Shown here one piece after another: positions 31,393 through 39,909 of a stretch of DNA of 46,864 bases. The stretch spans positions 1 to 46,864 of the forward strand of contig CAZEAU010000020.1 in the NCBI GenBank assembly GCA_964510515.1, in the 5' to 3' direction. Under the pieces are notes generated by a model. That model did not search any database. It saw only the letters and a list, made by a program, of their open reading frames with translations, and was not told where the DNA came from. Positions within the stretch are counted from its first letter, which is position 1, and each line of letters starts with the position of its first letter. The DNA comes from SURF-21 sp964510515. GTDB taxonomy: Bacteria; Actinomycetota; Geothermincolia; Geothermincolales; RBG-13-55-18. The translations under genes were made by a program, and so were the position numbers.

Positions 31393-33162
31393 ATGAGCGA
31401 CATCTACGCGGAGAAACCATGGCTCAAGAACTACGACAAGAATGTACCGCCCACGCTGGAGTACGAGGACAAGACTTTCGCCGAAAAATTCCTGGAGATA
31501 GCGGACAGGAATCCAGACAAGGCAGCGCTCATCTACATGGACAACCAAATCACCTTCCGGAAGTTGGACCTGCTCTCCAATCAGCTCGCCGCCTATCTCA
31601 TCAGGAGCGGGATCAAGCCCGACGACGTGGTGGGGCTGTGCATGCCCAACATCCCCGCGCACTACATCAGCGTGGTGGCGGTGCAGAAAATCGGGGCCGT
31701 CTCCACCGGCCTCAGCCCCCTGCTCACGCCCACGGAGATGTTGCAGCAGCTCAAAGACTCGCGGGCCAAGGTGGTCATCACCGTGGACCTGCTCTACGGC
31801 ATCGTGGCCCAGGCGGCGGAGGAGGCGGACTTCGACACCGTCATCTACTCCGAGATAGCCGACTTCCTGCCCGGGATAAAGGAGAAACTGGCCAAGGCCT
31901 ACCTCAGGCAGACCACCCTGGGCAAGCTGCTCAAGAAGGTCAAAAAGCTTGACCAGCAGCTCAGCGCCATCCCCAGCGCCGAGGTGCAGCCCCTGCCGGG
32001 GAAGAAGGTGGTGCGCTTCATGGATGCCCTTGAGGGGATGCCCCAGGAGCGCATACACGTCAAGCGCGAGATGGACGACCTCATCTTCCTCATGTACACC
32101 GGCGGGACCACCGGCTCCCCCAAGGGGGCCATGCTCACCCAGCGCAGCTACATGTACAACCGCCTGCAGACCCTGGCCTACCTCGACCTCATCCCGGAGA
32201 CGCTGGCGCTGTCCGCCTTCCCCCTCTTCCACATCGCCGGGCTGGCGCTGGGCGGGTTCTCCATGACCAACGGCTCCACCCAGATATGCGTGCCCAACCC
32301 GCGCGACAGCCACTTCCTCATCGAGTGCATAGAGAAGTACAAGCCGAACATCATCGTCAACGTGCCCACCGTCTTCTTCGAGCTCATCAAGCAGCCCGAG
32401 TTCAAGGATCTGGACAAGAGCAGCCTGTGGTTCTGCCTCAGCGCCGCGGCGCCCTTCCCGCCGGAGAACATCGCGGAGCTGGAGAGCGTCATCGGCCCCA
32501 ACAACTTCATCGAGCTCTACGGCATGACCGAGACCTCGCCCGTGACCTGCGTCAACCCCCGCTACGGCAAGAAGAAGCCCACCTCCATCGGCATGCCGGT
32601 GCCGGACACCGAGTTCAAGTTGGTGGACCCGGAGACGGGTAAGCTCGCTGCCCCGGGCGAGCCGGGAGAGATTGCCATACGGGGCCCGCAACTCATGAAG
32701 GGCTACTACAATCAGCCAGAGGAGACGGCCAGCGCCGTCCGCGACGGCTGGATGTTCACCGGGGACGTGGCGCGCATGGACGAAGACGGATATTTCTACA
32801 TCGTGGACCGCGTCAAGGACATGGTCATCGTCTCCGGCTTCAAGGTCTTCACCCGGGAACTGGACGACATCCTGGCCAAGCACCCCGACGTGGAGATGGC
32901 CGCTTCCATCGGCGTGCCCGACCCCAACCGCCCGGGCTCGGAGCGCGTGGCGGCCGCCGTGGTGCTCAAGCCCGGTGTGGAGAGGAGCGAGGCCGAGAAG
33001 GGGAAGCTCATGGCTTACCTGCGCGAGCACGTGGCAGCCTACAAGGTGCCCAAGGTCGTCGAGTTCATGGATGAGCTCCCCGCCAGCGGTGTGGGCAAGA
33101 TCCTCAAGCGCGAACTCAGGACGGTGCTCAAGCAGGAGTTCGGCAAGCAGGCCGATTCCTGA
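31393..33162 (+). CDS. Long-chain fatty-acid-CoA ligase (AMP-forming)
   Basis: The 589-residue protein is an ANL-superfamily acyl-CoA synthetase. It carries YTGGTTGSPKGAM (P-loop-like AMP motif), YGMTET, the GDVARMDEDGYFYIVDR segment and the C-terminal catalytic lysine in SGVGKILKREL. By length and motif order it is a FadD-type long-chain ligase, activating fatty acids via acyl-adenylate. The ATG at 31393 follows AAAGGGGGAGCG; an upstream extension to 31321 is unlikely. It is the only plus-strand gene in the 27-38 kb cluster and splits pbpA from the kinase genes. A clear terminator follows. Confidence 0.9.
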   Translation: MSDIYAEKPWLKNYDKNVPPTLEYEDKTFAEKFLEIADRNPDKAALIYMDNQITFRKLDLLSNQLAAYLIRSGIKPDDVVGLCMPNIPAHYISVVAVQKIGAVSTGLSPLLTPTEMLQQLKDSRAKVVITVDLLYGIVAQAAEEADFDTVIYSEIADFLPGIKEKLAKAYLRQTTLGKLLKKVKKLDQQLSAIPSAEVQPLPGKKVVRFMDALEGMPQERIHVKREMDDLIFLMYTGGTTGSPKGAMLTQRSYMYNRLQTLAYLDLIPETLALSAFPLFHIAGLALGGFSMTNGSTQICVPNPRDSHFLIECIEKYKPNIIVNVPTVFFELIKQPEFKDLDKSSLWFCLSAAAPFPPENIAELESVIGPNNFIELYGMTETSPVTCVNPRYGKKKPTSIGMPVPDTEFKLVDPETGKLAAPGEPGEIAIRGPQLMKGYYNQPEETASAVRDGWMFTGDVARMDEDGYFYIVDRVKDMVIVSGFKVFTRELDDILAKHPDVEMAASIGVPDPNRPGSERVAAAVVLKPGVERSEAEKGKLMAYLREHVAAYKVPKVVEFMDELPASGVGKILKRELRTVLKQEFGKQADS

Positions 33163-33178
33163 CCGGCGCCGTGCGCAC

Positions 33179-33208
33179 AAGGCCGCGGGGGGATCCCGCG
33201 GCCTTTTT
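33179..33208 (+). terminator. Rho-independent terminator of the acyl-CoA ligase gene
   Basis: GGCCGCGGG at 33181-33189 pairs with CCCGCGGCC, ending at 33202 and followed by TTTTT. It lies 17 bases behind the ligase stop and just before the convergent pbpA stop. Confidence 0.9.
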
Positions 33209-33212
33209 CTCC

Positions 33213-34643
33213 TCAGCGCCCCTTCAGGGCGGAGGCGATGACCTCGCGGGCGACGGGGGCGGCGGCGGCTCCACCGCCCCCGGCGTTCTCCACCACCACC
33301 GCCACCACCAGGGTCGGGTTCTCCGCCGGGGCCACGGCGATGAACCAGCCGTGCGGCGTCTCGCCCTCCACCTCGGCGGTCCCCGTCTTGCCGGCCACGC
33401 TGATGCCCGGCAGCGCCGCCGCGCTTCCCGTTCCCTCCCTGACCACGCCCACCATCATGGCCAGCACCTCGCCGGCGGTCCCGGCGGAGACGGGGGATCT
33501 CCATTCCCGGGCCTCGAAACGCTCAAGGATGGCGTCCCCGCGGCGCACGTCCTTCATGAGGTGGGGGAGCATCATCTTCCCGCCGTTGGCGACGGCGCAG
33601 CCCGCCAGGCAGAGCTGCAGGGGGGTCATGAGCAGCCTGCCCTGCCCGACGCCGCTCCACGCCAGCTCGACCTGGTCCATCTCGCCCGCGCGGGGGATGA
33701 AGGCGGCGGACACCGCAGGATAGTCCAGGGGGGGGGTGCCGTTCATGCCGAAGGCCTCGGCGTAATCCGTCAAGCGGTCGGCGCCCAGGGCCAGGGCCAG
33801 CTGCGCGAAATAGGTGTTGACCGACCAGGCCATGGCCTTGGCCATGTCCATGGCGCCCGACGGCGAACCGGGATAGTTGGTCACGCGGGAGCCGCCCACG
33901 GGCAGCTCGGCCGGGCATGCAAAGACATTGCCCACGGGGATCCCGGCGTCCACTCCCGCCGCCGCGGTGATGACCTTGAAGCTCGAGCCGGGAGGGAGCA
34001 GCCCCATGCTGGCGCGGTTGAAGAGCGGGCCCGAGGGGTCCCGGGCATAGGAGCGCATCACCTCTTCCGCGAGCAGGTTTCCCCCGGCATCGAGGGCCTG
34101 GCTGACCAGGGCGTTGGGGTCGTAGGTGGGCCAGGAGTACATGACCAGGAGGGCCCCCGTCTTGGGGTCCATGGCCACCACCGCCCCCTTGCGCTCGCCC
34201 AGGGCCTCGGCCGCCGCCGCCTGCAGCTCGGAATCGATGGTCAGAGTGAGGTCGTTGCCCTGCTCCAGGTCCGTGGTCATCTCCTCCAACCAGCCCCGCG
34301 CCGGTTTCCTTCCCAGCAGGAAGTCATTGTAATAGGCCTCCAGCCCCGACCTGCCGAACTGCGGGCTGTCGTACCCCAGCGCGTGGGAGAGGAAGCTGCC
34401 CCCGGGATAGCTGCGGCGGTATGCGAAGGGCCCCTCCGCGCTGACGCTCTCCGCCACCACCAGCCCGTCCGCGGTGATGATCCTGCCGCGGGCGATACCG
34501 TATTCCGCTATCAGCCGGCGCGTGTTGGCGGGGTTCTCCACCAGCCCTTGCCGCCCGAACACCTGCAGGTAGCTGAGGTTCAGGACCAGCACCAGGGCCA
34601 GGATGATGAAGGCCGTACCCAGTTTCCTGATGCTATCCTGCAT
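33213..34643 (-). CDS. pbpA: Class B penicillin-binding protein (PbpA type)
   Basis: The 476-residue protein has an N-terminal membrane anchor (about 9-26), a dimerisation domain and a transpeptidase domain. The three active-site motifs are intact: SxxK at Ser220-Lys223 (PPGSSFK), SxN at 274-276 (SVN) and KTG at 419-421. It cross-links peptidoglycan outside the membrane as partner of the adjacent SEDS polymerase. The ATG at 34643 lies inside the 3' end of the rodA gene (11-base overlap), indicating coupling. Gene order matches the actinobacterial pstP-rodA-pbpA block. Confidence 0.93.
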   Translation of the reverse strand: MQDSIRKLGTAFIILALVLVLNLSYLQVFGRQGLVENPANTRRLIAEYGIARGRIITADGLVVAESVSAEGPFAYRRSYPGGSFLSHALGYDSPQFGRSGLEAYYNDFLLGRKPARGWLEEMTTDLEQGNDLTLTIDSELQAAAAEALGERKGAVVAMDPKTGALLVMYSWPTYDPNALVSQALDAGGNLLAEEVMRSYARDPSGPLFNRASMGLLPPGSSFKVITAAAGVDAGIPVGNVFACPAELPVGGSRVTNYPGSPSGAMDMAKAMAWSVNTYFAQLALALGADRLTDYAEAFGMNGTPPLDYPAVSAAFIPRAGEMDQVELAWSGVGQGRLLMTPLQLCLAGCAVANGGKMMLPHLMKDVRRGDAILERFEAREWRSPVSAGTAGEVLAMMVGVVREGTGSAAALPGISVAGKTGTAEVEGETPHGWFIAVAPAENPTLVVAVVVENAGGGGAAAAPVAREVIASALKGR

Positions 34644-35964
34644 GCGCTCCGCCCCCCCGCTTTCCCCTTCTCCTCGCCGCCCTTTCCCTACGCGGCGCGG
34701 AGATGCACGCCAGCAGCCCCAGGAGCAGGAAGTTGCTGGCCAGCGAGCTGCCCCCATAGCTCACGAAGGGCAGGGTTATCCCGGTCAGCGGGACCAGGCG
34801 GGTATCCCCCCCCATGATGATGAACGACTGCAGGGCGATGATGGAGGTGAGCCCCACCGCCAGCAGCTTGCCGAAATCGTCCTCGCAGCGCAGGGCAATA
34901 TACAGCCCCCTCGCCACGAGCATGAGGTAGATGAGGACCACGGCCACGGCCCCCAGCAGCCCCAGCTCCTCCCCCACCGCGGCATAGATGAAATCCGTCT
35001 CCACGAAGGGGATGATGCCCGGGGCCCCCCGGCCCAGTCCGCTCCCCGACATGCCGCCCTCGGCGAAGGCGAAGAGCGCCTGTGCTATCTGATAGCTCTC
35101 GGCGGTGACGGTCTCGGGGTTGAGGGGGTCGATCCAGGTCTCCACCCTCTGCTGCACGTGGCTGAAGGTGAGGAAGGTGACCGCGGCCCCCAGGATGAAG
35201 AGCACCGTCCCCACCAGCACGAACGAGATGCGGGCCGTGGCCGCGTAGAGGACGGCCAGGAAGATGCCGAAGAAGAGCAGCGAGGATCCGAGGTCCCTTT
35301 GAAAGACCAGCAGCAGGAGAGAGAGGCCCCACATGGTGAGCAGGGGGCCGAGGTCGCGCAGGCGCGGCAGCCTGACGCCCGCGAAGGAGCGGCCCGCTCC
35401 CGCTATGAGCTCCTTTTTGTCCGCGAGGTAGGCGGCGAAGAACGCGGCGAGCAGGATCTTGGCCAGCTCCGAGGGCTGAAAGCGCAGGGGGCCCAGGACG
35501 ATCCACAGGCGGGCCCCGTTGACCTCTTTGCCCAGCACCATGGTGGAGAGCAGCAGGGCCAGCCCCCCCAGGGCCAGGGTATAGCGATAGCGCGCGAGGG
35601 CGCGATAATCCCGCAAGGCCGCGGTCACGATCAGCATCGCCGCCAGTCCCACACCCAGCCAGATCACCTGCAGGCGCGCCATGTGCGCATTGAGGCGGAA
35701 AAGGAGGGTGAGGCCCAAAAAGCACAGGGCGGCCGCCAGCGGCAGGATGATGGGGTCGGCATCGGGCCTGCAGAGTCGCAGCCCCGCGTGGGCCACGAGA
35801 AACATGCCCACCACGAGCAGGGGGTAAACGGCATTGCCCGCGCGGACGCCCCCCTCCGCCGCCAGGTCCAGCGAGACCCAGCCCAGGAAGGGTATCGCCG
35901 CCGCGGCGGCGAGCAAAAGCATCTCCTTCCAGCGTGGTTTCAGCGCCAAGCCCACACGCTCCAT
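34633..35964 (-). CDS. rodA: SEDS-family peptidoglycan polymerase (RodA/FtsW)
   Basis: The 443-residue integral membrane protein belongs to the FtsW/RodA/SpoVE family. About ten hydrophobic helices are visible. Family words are GARLWIVLGPLRFQPSELAKI, QRDLGSS, ETDFIYAAVGEELGLLG and the C-terminal GITLPFVSYGGSSL, with the WxxxGPxxxQPSEL and ETDFI motifs intact. It polymerises glycan strands from lipid II with the PBP encoded next. The ATG at 35964 has only a weak ribosome-binding site and is 28 bases behind pstP. A role in elongation rather than division is inferred from gene order. Confidence 0.93.
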   Translation of the reverse strand: MERVGLALKPRWKEMLLLAAAAAIPFLGWVSLDLAAEGGVRAGNAVYPLLVVGMFLVAHAGLRLCRPDADPIILPLAAALCFLGLTLLFRLNAHMARLQVIWLGVGLAAMLIVTAALRDYRALARYRYTLALGGLALLLSTMVLGKEVNGARLWIVLGPLRFQPSELAKILLAAFFAAYLADKKELIAGAGRSFAGVRLPRLRDLGPLLTMWGLSLLLLVFQRDLGSSLLFFGIFLAVLYAATARISFVLVGTVLFILGAAVTFLTFSHVQQRVETWIDPLNPETVTAESYQIAQALFAFAEGGMSGSGLGRGAPGIIPFVETDFIYAAVGEELGLLGAVAVVLIYLMLVARGLYIALRCEDDFGKLLAVGLTSIIALQSFIIMGGDTRLVPLTGITLPFVSYGGSSLASNFLLLGLLACISAPRRERAARRRGKRGGGAHAG

Positions 35965-35992
35965 CGTCAGCGCGCCTGCCCGCGTCCCCGGC

Positions 35993-36784
35993 TCAAGGCC
36001 GCCCCGCTCCCCCGCGCCGGAACAGCGACCCCAGCAGGGTGCGCCTTTTCGCGGGCATCTCCGGCGCCGCGGGCTCCGCCTCCGCCCCCAGGTCCACGGC
36101 TATGACGGTGATGTTGTCCGGGCCCCCGCGCCGGTTCGCGGCCTCCACCAGCATGCGACAGCGCTCCTCCGGCCCCGCCCGCGCACAGGCGATGGCCTCG
36201 ATCTCCCGGTCGTCCAGGATGCCGGAGAGGCCGTCGCTGCACAACAGCAGCCTGTCTCCGCGCACCGCGTCCACCACATCCAGGTCCACCTCCAGCTGGG
36301 AGGATATGCCCAGGGCGCGCAGGATGACGTTCCTCTGCGGGTGGGTGCGCGCCTCGCTCGCGGAGATGTGCCCCTCGCCCACCATGCGCTCCACCAGGGA
36401 ATGGTCGCGGGTCAGAGGTCGCAGCCCTCCCCCCCTGCACAAGTAGGCGCGGCTGTCCCCGACATGCCCCAGATAGAGGCCCGCTTCCACCAGCACCGCG
36501 GTGAAGGTGGTCCCCATGCCCTCCAGGTCAGGGTCCTCCCCCGCCCTGCGAAGGAGGGCGCTGTTCGCCGCCGCGATCCCGCCCCCCAGCCGCTCGAGCG
36601 GGGCCGCCCCCGCGTTCTCCTCCACGAAGCGCAGGAACTCCTCGATGGCCGAGGCACTGGCCACCTCGCCGGCGCGGTGCCCGCCCATGCCGTCGGCTAC
36701 GATGAACAGACGGCCATCGGCGTGATAGCTGTCCTCGTTGTTCTCCCGCACCCTGCCCCTCTCCGAGAGGGCTGCATAAAGCAA
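35993..36784 (-). CDS. pstP: PP2C-family protein serine/threonine phosphatase
   Basis: The 263-residue phosphatase has the PP2C metal motifs NNEDSY, VADGMGGHRAGE, GDSRAY, SDGLSG and GGPDNITV. It reverses kinase phosphorylation within the same module. Actinobacterial PstP usually adds a membrane span and an extracellular tail; this protein ends about 25 residues after the catalytic domain and has no visible span, so it should be a soluble short form. The start is TTG with AGGAGGTAGGCTG upstream, four bases behind the FHA gene. It belongs to the fhaA-fhaB-pstP-rodA-pbpA unit. Confidence 0.93.
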   Translation of the reverse strand: MLYAALSERGRVRENNEDSYHADGRLFIVADGMGGHRAGEVASASAIEEFLRFVEENAGAAPLERLGGGIAAANSALLRRAGEDPDLEGMGTTFTAVLVEAGLYLGHVGDSRAYLCRGGGLRPLTRDHSLVERMVGEGHISASEARTHPQRNVILRALGISSQLEVDLDVVDAVRGDRLLLCSDGLSGILDDREIEAIACARAGPEERCRMLVEAANRRGGPDNITVIAVDLGAEAEPAAPEMPAKRRTLLGSLFRRGGAGRP

Positions 36785-36788
36785 CAGC

Positions 36789-37235
36789 CTACCTCCTGAA
36801 CTCCATCACCGTCCGTCCTATCTTGATGCGGTCGCCGCCTCTCAGCTCCGTGGGATAATGGATGCGCCTGCCGTTGACATAGGTCCCGTTGGTGCTGCCG
36901 AGGTCCTCCACGTAATAGCGGCCCTCCGCCTGGTATATCTTGGAGTGGAGGTTCGAGGCGAACTCGTCCACCACGCACACTCCGCACCCCTCCCCGCGAC
37001 CGATGACGACCTCGCCGCGCAGTTCCCAGCTCCCCTGTTTCCTGCGGCCGGCATCCGCGGTCAGCACCAGCTTCGCCCTGCGCCCAACGCGCGCCCGCCT
37101 CGCCTCCGCCCTGGCCACCGCCGGCCGGGGAGGCGGCTTCATCTCCAGGTAGGCGGTCCTCGCGACAAAGAGGACGAAGGCGTAGAGGAGCGCCAGAAAA
37201 GCGATCCTCAGCGCGACATGGACTATCTCCGGCAA
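36789..37235 (-). CDS. fhaB: Membrane-anchored FHA-domain protein (FhaB-like)
   Basis: The 148-residue protein has an N-terminal membrane helix (about 8-25), a basic linker and a C-terminal FHA domain. The phosphothreonine-binding residues are visible: GRGEGC, the S-x-x-H in SNLHSKIY, and LGSTNGTYVNG. It should bind a phosphorylated partner of the kinase and link it to wall synthesis, as FhaB/FipA does in mycobacteria. The frame is open far upstream, but the TTG at 37235 begins the anchor and is preceded by GAAGAAGGTGTGAG; the longer reading overlaps fhaA. Size matches mycobacterial FhaB. Confidence 0.88.
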   Translation of the reverse strand: MPEIVHVALRIAFLALLYAFVLFVARTAYLEMKPPPRPAVARAEARRARVGRRAKLVLTADAGRRKQGSWELRGEVVIGRGEGCGVCVVDEFASNLHSKIYQAEGRYYVEDLGSTNGTYVNGRRIHYPTELRGGDRIKIGRTVMEFRR

Positions 37236-37317
37236 CTCACACCTTCTTCCTCGCGCCCGGCCGCCGCCTCTCGCCCGGCGCGCAGCGGGCGACAGCTCCC
37301 CCTCCCCGCCGCTGTGT

Positions 37318-38052
37318 TCAGGGCCTCTCCCCCGCCAGGCGGAAGCGCAACGCCGCCCCGCCCACGTTGAGGACGTCGCCGTCCCGCAGCAGCCTCTCCC
37401 GCACCCTGCGCCCCTGCACCATGGTCCCGTTGGTGCTGCCGAGGTCACGCACGATATATCCCGCCGGGGTCCGCTCTATCTCCGCGTGGAAGCGCGAGGC
37501 CCGCGGGTCGGCGAGCACGAGGTCGTTCTCCTCCGCCCTCCCCACCCTGGTCTTCACCAGCTGCAGGCTGATGGTCCTCTCCGCGGAGCCCTCCTCCATG
37601 ACGGTCAGCGCCGCCTCTCCTCCCGGCACGCCTCCCCGCCCCCCATCCGCCGCGGCGGAGCGGGGAGCCCGGGGGGGCGCCGGCTCATCCAGCCTCGCCG
37701 CTATCTGGAATTCTCCCTCGCGCAGGGAATCGTCGCGCTGGAATTCCACCCGCGGCCGCGTGATGAGCCGAAAGTCCCTGCGGTTGGTGTACGCGATGAC
37801 CAGGGACTCCAGCTCCGCCGCCAGGCCGGCCATGGCCCCGGAAAGGCGCTCGTGGTCCCGCGCGCTCAACCGCACCTGGTAATGATTGGGGGCCAGCACC
37901 CCTCCCACCCCCAGCACCCTGCCGTCATCGATCTCCCTCGTCAGCCGGCGCGCTATCTCCAGGGGGTGAACGCCGCCCTTGAAGGCCCGGGCGAAGGAAT
38001 CCTCGAAAATCCTCTCGAGGCCTTTCTCGAACCTGCGCAAAGATCCCTTCAT
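37318..38052 (-). CDS. fhaA: DUF3662-FHA protein (FhaA-like)
   Basis: The 244-residue protein has an N-terminal DUF3662 domain (about 1-120: RFEKGLERIFEDSFARAF, ARRLTREIDD, PNHYQVRLS) and a C-terminal FHA domain (about 165-240) with VGRAEENDL, SRFHAEIE and LGSTNGTMVQG. This is the architecture of mycobacterial FhaA, which binds phosphorylated kinase and the lipid II flippase region. It is much shorter than the mycobacterial protein because the long low-complexity linker is missing. The ATG at 38052 overlaps the stop of the upstream small membrane protein gene by four bases. Confidence 0.9.
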   Translation of the reverse strand: MKGSLRRFEKGLERIFEDSFARAFKGGVHPLEIARRLTREIDDGRVLGVGGVLAPNHYQVRLSARDHERLSGAMAGLAAELESLVIAYTNRRDFRLITRPRVEFQRDDSLREGEFQIAARLDEPAPPRAPRSAAADGGRGGVPGGEAALTVMEEGSAERTISLQLVKTRVGRAEENDLVLADPRASRFHAEIERTPAGYIVRDLGSTNGTMVQGRRVRERLLRDGDVLNVGGAALRFRLAGERP

Positions 38053-38519
38053 CTCATCTCCGCAATGATGTCCTCGACGCCGGTTATGCGCACCGGAAAC
38101 CTGAATGCCTCGAAGACGGCCAGGAAATAGGAGAGGCCGAAAAGCACGGCGCCCCGGGAGAAGTCGCCGCTGAAGAGGTAATATAGGCAGGCCAGGACCG
38201 AGACCATGCTCGTGCCCACGCCGAGCAGGCCGAACACCCCCTCGGCGTAGGACCAGCCCCTCTCGCTGTCTCCCACGTGGGGAAAGACCCTCCACAGGCG
38301 CCGGTAGAGGAAGAGGGAGAAAAAGGCCCATACGGCCAGGCCCGCGGCGGCCAGACAGGCGGCGGCGACGGTGAGCGTCCCCGCGCTCACCTCCGCCTTC
38401 TCGACCGCCCAGGCGGAGAGAAAAAGGGCGGAGGTGAACACCAGCAGGACCGTCGGTATGCCCAGGCTGATGAGGCAGAACCTCCCGAATATGGCTTTTC
38501 CTTCCCGGCTCAAGCTCAT
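38049..38519 (-). CDS. Small integral membrane protein coupled to fhaA
   Basis: The 156-residue product has four probable membrane helices (roughly 16-38, 48-70, 93-114 and 120-140) and no recognised domain. The chosen ATG at 38519 follows CAGGGGAA; the frame is open to 38588, but the added part overlaps the promoter and has no ribosome-binding site. Its stop overlaps the fhaA start by four bases (ATGA), so it is the first gene of the fhaA-fhaB-pstP-rodA-pbpA unit. An extended -10 promoter lies about 50 bases upstream. A role in the kinase-wall module is suggested only by position. Confidence 0.65.
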   Translation of the reverse strand: MSLSREGKAIFGRFCLISLGIPTVLLVFTSALFLSAWAVEKAEVSAGTLTVAAACLAAAGLAVWAFFSLFLYRRLWRVFPHVGDSERGWSYAEGVFGLLGVGTSMVSVLACLYYLFSGDFSRGAVLFGLSYFLAVFEAFRFPVRITGVEDIIAEMR

Positions 38520-38571
38520 TTCCCCTGACGCCTTTCGAGTGGATGGTCCGCGGCGGGTCCCGTCAAATCGC

Positions 38572-38580
38572 ATTATAGCA
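38572..38580 (-). promoter_or_regulatory. Extended -10 promoter of the fhaA-pbpA operon
   Basis: On the minus strand the site is TGCTATAAT, identical to the site before the flavoprotein gene. Transcription would begin near 38565, leaving a leader of about 46 bases before the small membrane protein. Confidence 0.6.
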
Positions 38581-38794
38581 GCCCGCAAACCTCTGTTAAA
38601 AATGCGACCGGCCCTGCCGATAACTTACAATGACCGGATCGCGGCCCGGGGGCGACCTCCTGTCTGGAGAGGCCCCCTGATCATATGTTAAGGTTTATTG
38701 AGGCTTGAGGGAAACCTGCGGCGAAGGAAAATAATAGAAGCCATAGAAACCATAGAGGAAGCCGACCTTATCTGAAGGCTTGGAGGTGGCCTTA

Positions 38795-39893
38795 ATGGAG
38801 TGTCCTTTCCACGCTGGAAACGAAGCCATCACCACCTGCGTACAATGTGAGACACCGATCTGCCCGATTTGCGCCTCGGAGAGCAATCAGGTGCTTCTCT
38901 GTCTTAACTGCTATCGCGCACGGGTGGATGAGCTTGCGGCGAGACTCGGCAGCGCATCGGCGCGCCTGGCCAAGGAGCGCCGGAGAGGAAAAGCGAAAGC
39001 CGTGGCCTCGCGCGGGAAGAAGGAGAAAGAGCCGCTTGCCCCGGCGCCCGCCGCTAAGGCGGCTTTCGCCACCGAGGCCAAGGAGTCCCTGTGGGAAAAG
39101 GAGGAGATAGAGCCCCTGGCCTCGAGGAAGGCCGCCGCGCCGCCGACGCTTCCGGAGCCGGAGGCCCCGAGCCGCAAGGAGTTGGCCCGCATGCGCAAGG
39201 AGGAGGCCATGCGGCTCAAGCGGGAGAAGAAGGCAGCGAAGATGGCGATGAGGGGCGAGGCGGAGGAGGCCGCCGCGCCGCCGACGCTTCCGGAGCCGGA
39301 GGCCCCGAGCCGCAAGGAGTTGGCCCGCATGCGCAAGGAGGAGGCCATGCGGCTCAAGCGGGAGAAGAAGGCAGCGAAGATGGCGATGAGGGGCGAGGCG
39401 GAGGAGGCCGCCGCGCCGCCGACGCTTCCTGAGCCGGCGCCTTTCTTCGAGCCCGTGCCGGAGCCCCCCCGATATGCGCACCCGGTGGCGGCCCCGCCGC
39501 TTCCAACCGCCCCTTCCTTCGAGGAAGCCCCGCCGCTTCCAACCGCCCCTTCCTTCGAGGAAGCCCCGCCGCTTCCAACCGNNNNNNNNNNNNNNNNNNN
39601 NNNNNNNNNNNNNNNNNNNNNNNNNNNNNNNNNNNNNNNNNNNNNNNNNNNNNNNNNNNNNNNNNNNNNNNNNNNNNNNNNCCCCTTCCTTCGAGGCGGA
39701 GCCCCCCTATATACCGCCCGCACCTTCCCAGATGCCGCCGCCCGCCTATCCCGGCGAGCCCCCCAGCGGTGGGGTGAAGCTGCCACGCCTCGAGGACCTC
39801 GAGGGGAGGCTGGAGCCGCTCCCGCCCGGAGAGAGCCGTGACGACCTCGGGCTCCCGCCCGGCCTGGAGCCTCCCGAGGGGTTCTTCGACTAG
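38795..39893 (+). CDS. B-box-like zinc-finger protein with long repetitive tail, interrupted by an assembly gap
   Basis: The protein begins with a B-box-like zinc finger (CPFHAGNEAITTCVQC, then CPICA and CLNC), followed by a charged lysine/glutamate-rich region. Two identical 46-residue repeats and the start of a third follow (39131-39435), then a proline-rich 12-residue repeat of the type PPLPTAPSFEEA (from 39491), then 100 Ns. After the gap the continuation PSFEAEPPYIPP is in a different frame from the sequence before it. The real gap is therefore not a 100-base insert, and the gene most likely ends at the TAG at 39893. The ATG at 38795 follows GGAGGTGGCCTTA. It is predicted to be soluble; function unknown. 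Confidence 0.7.
39131..39435 (+). repeat. 138-bp tandem repeat, two identical copies plus a partial third
   Basis: Copies begin at 39131 and 39269 and are identical by inspection; a third partial copy begins at 39407. The unit encodes 46 residues, so the reading frame is preserved. A 36-bp repeat (copies at 39491, 39527 and 39563) follows and runs into the N gap. Confidence 0.9.
39582..39681. other. Assembly gap of 100 Ns
   Basis: The 100 Ns are a scaffolding placeholder of conventional size. The 36-bp repeat lies on its left and a variant of the same repeat on its right, so the assembly probably failed inside the tandem array. Confidence 0.98.
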
Positions 39894-39909
39894 GGGACGC
39901 AGCGGCCGC

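Noticed and set aside
31315..33504. A 729-codon minus-strand frame opposite the acyl-CoA ligase
   Set aside because: The ligase carries all family motifs and a proper terminator; the opposite frame is a compositional shadow that also runs into pbpA.
39581..39841. Continuation of the B-box gene in its pre-gap frame through the Ns to 39841
   Set aside because: That product loses the proline-rich repeat pattern immediately after the gap, while the frame ending at 39893 continues it.
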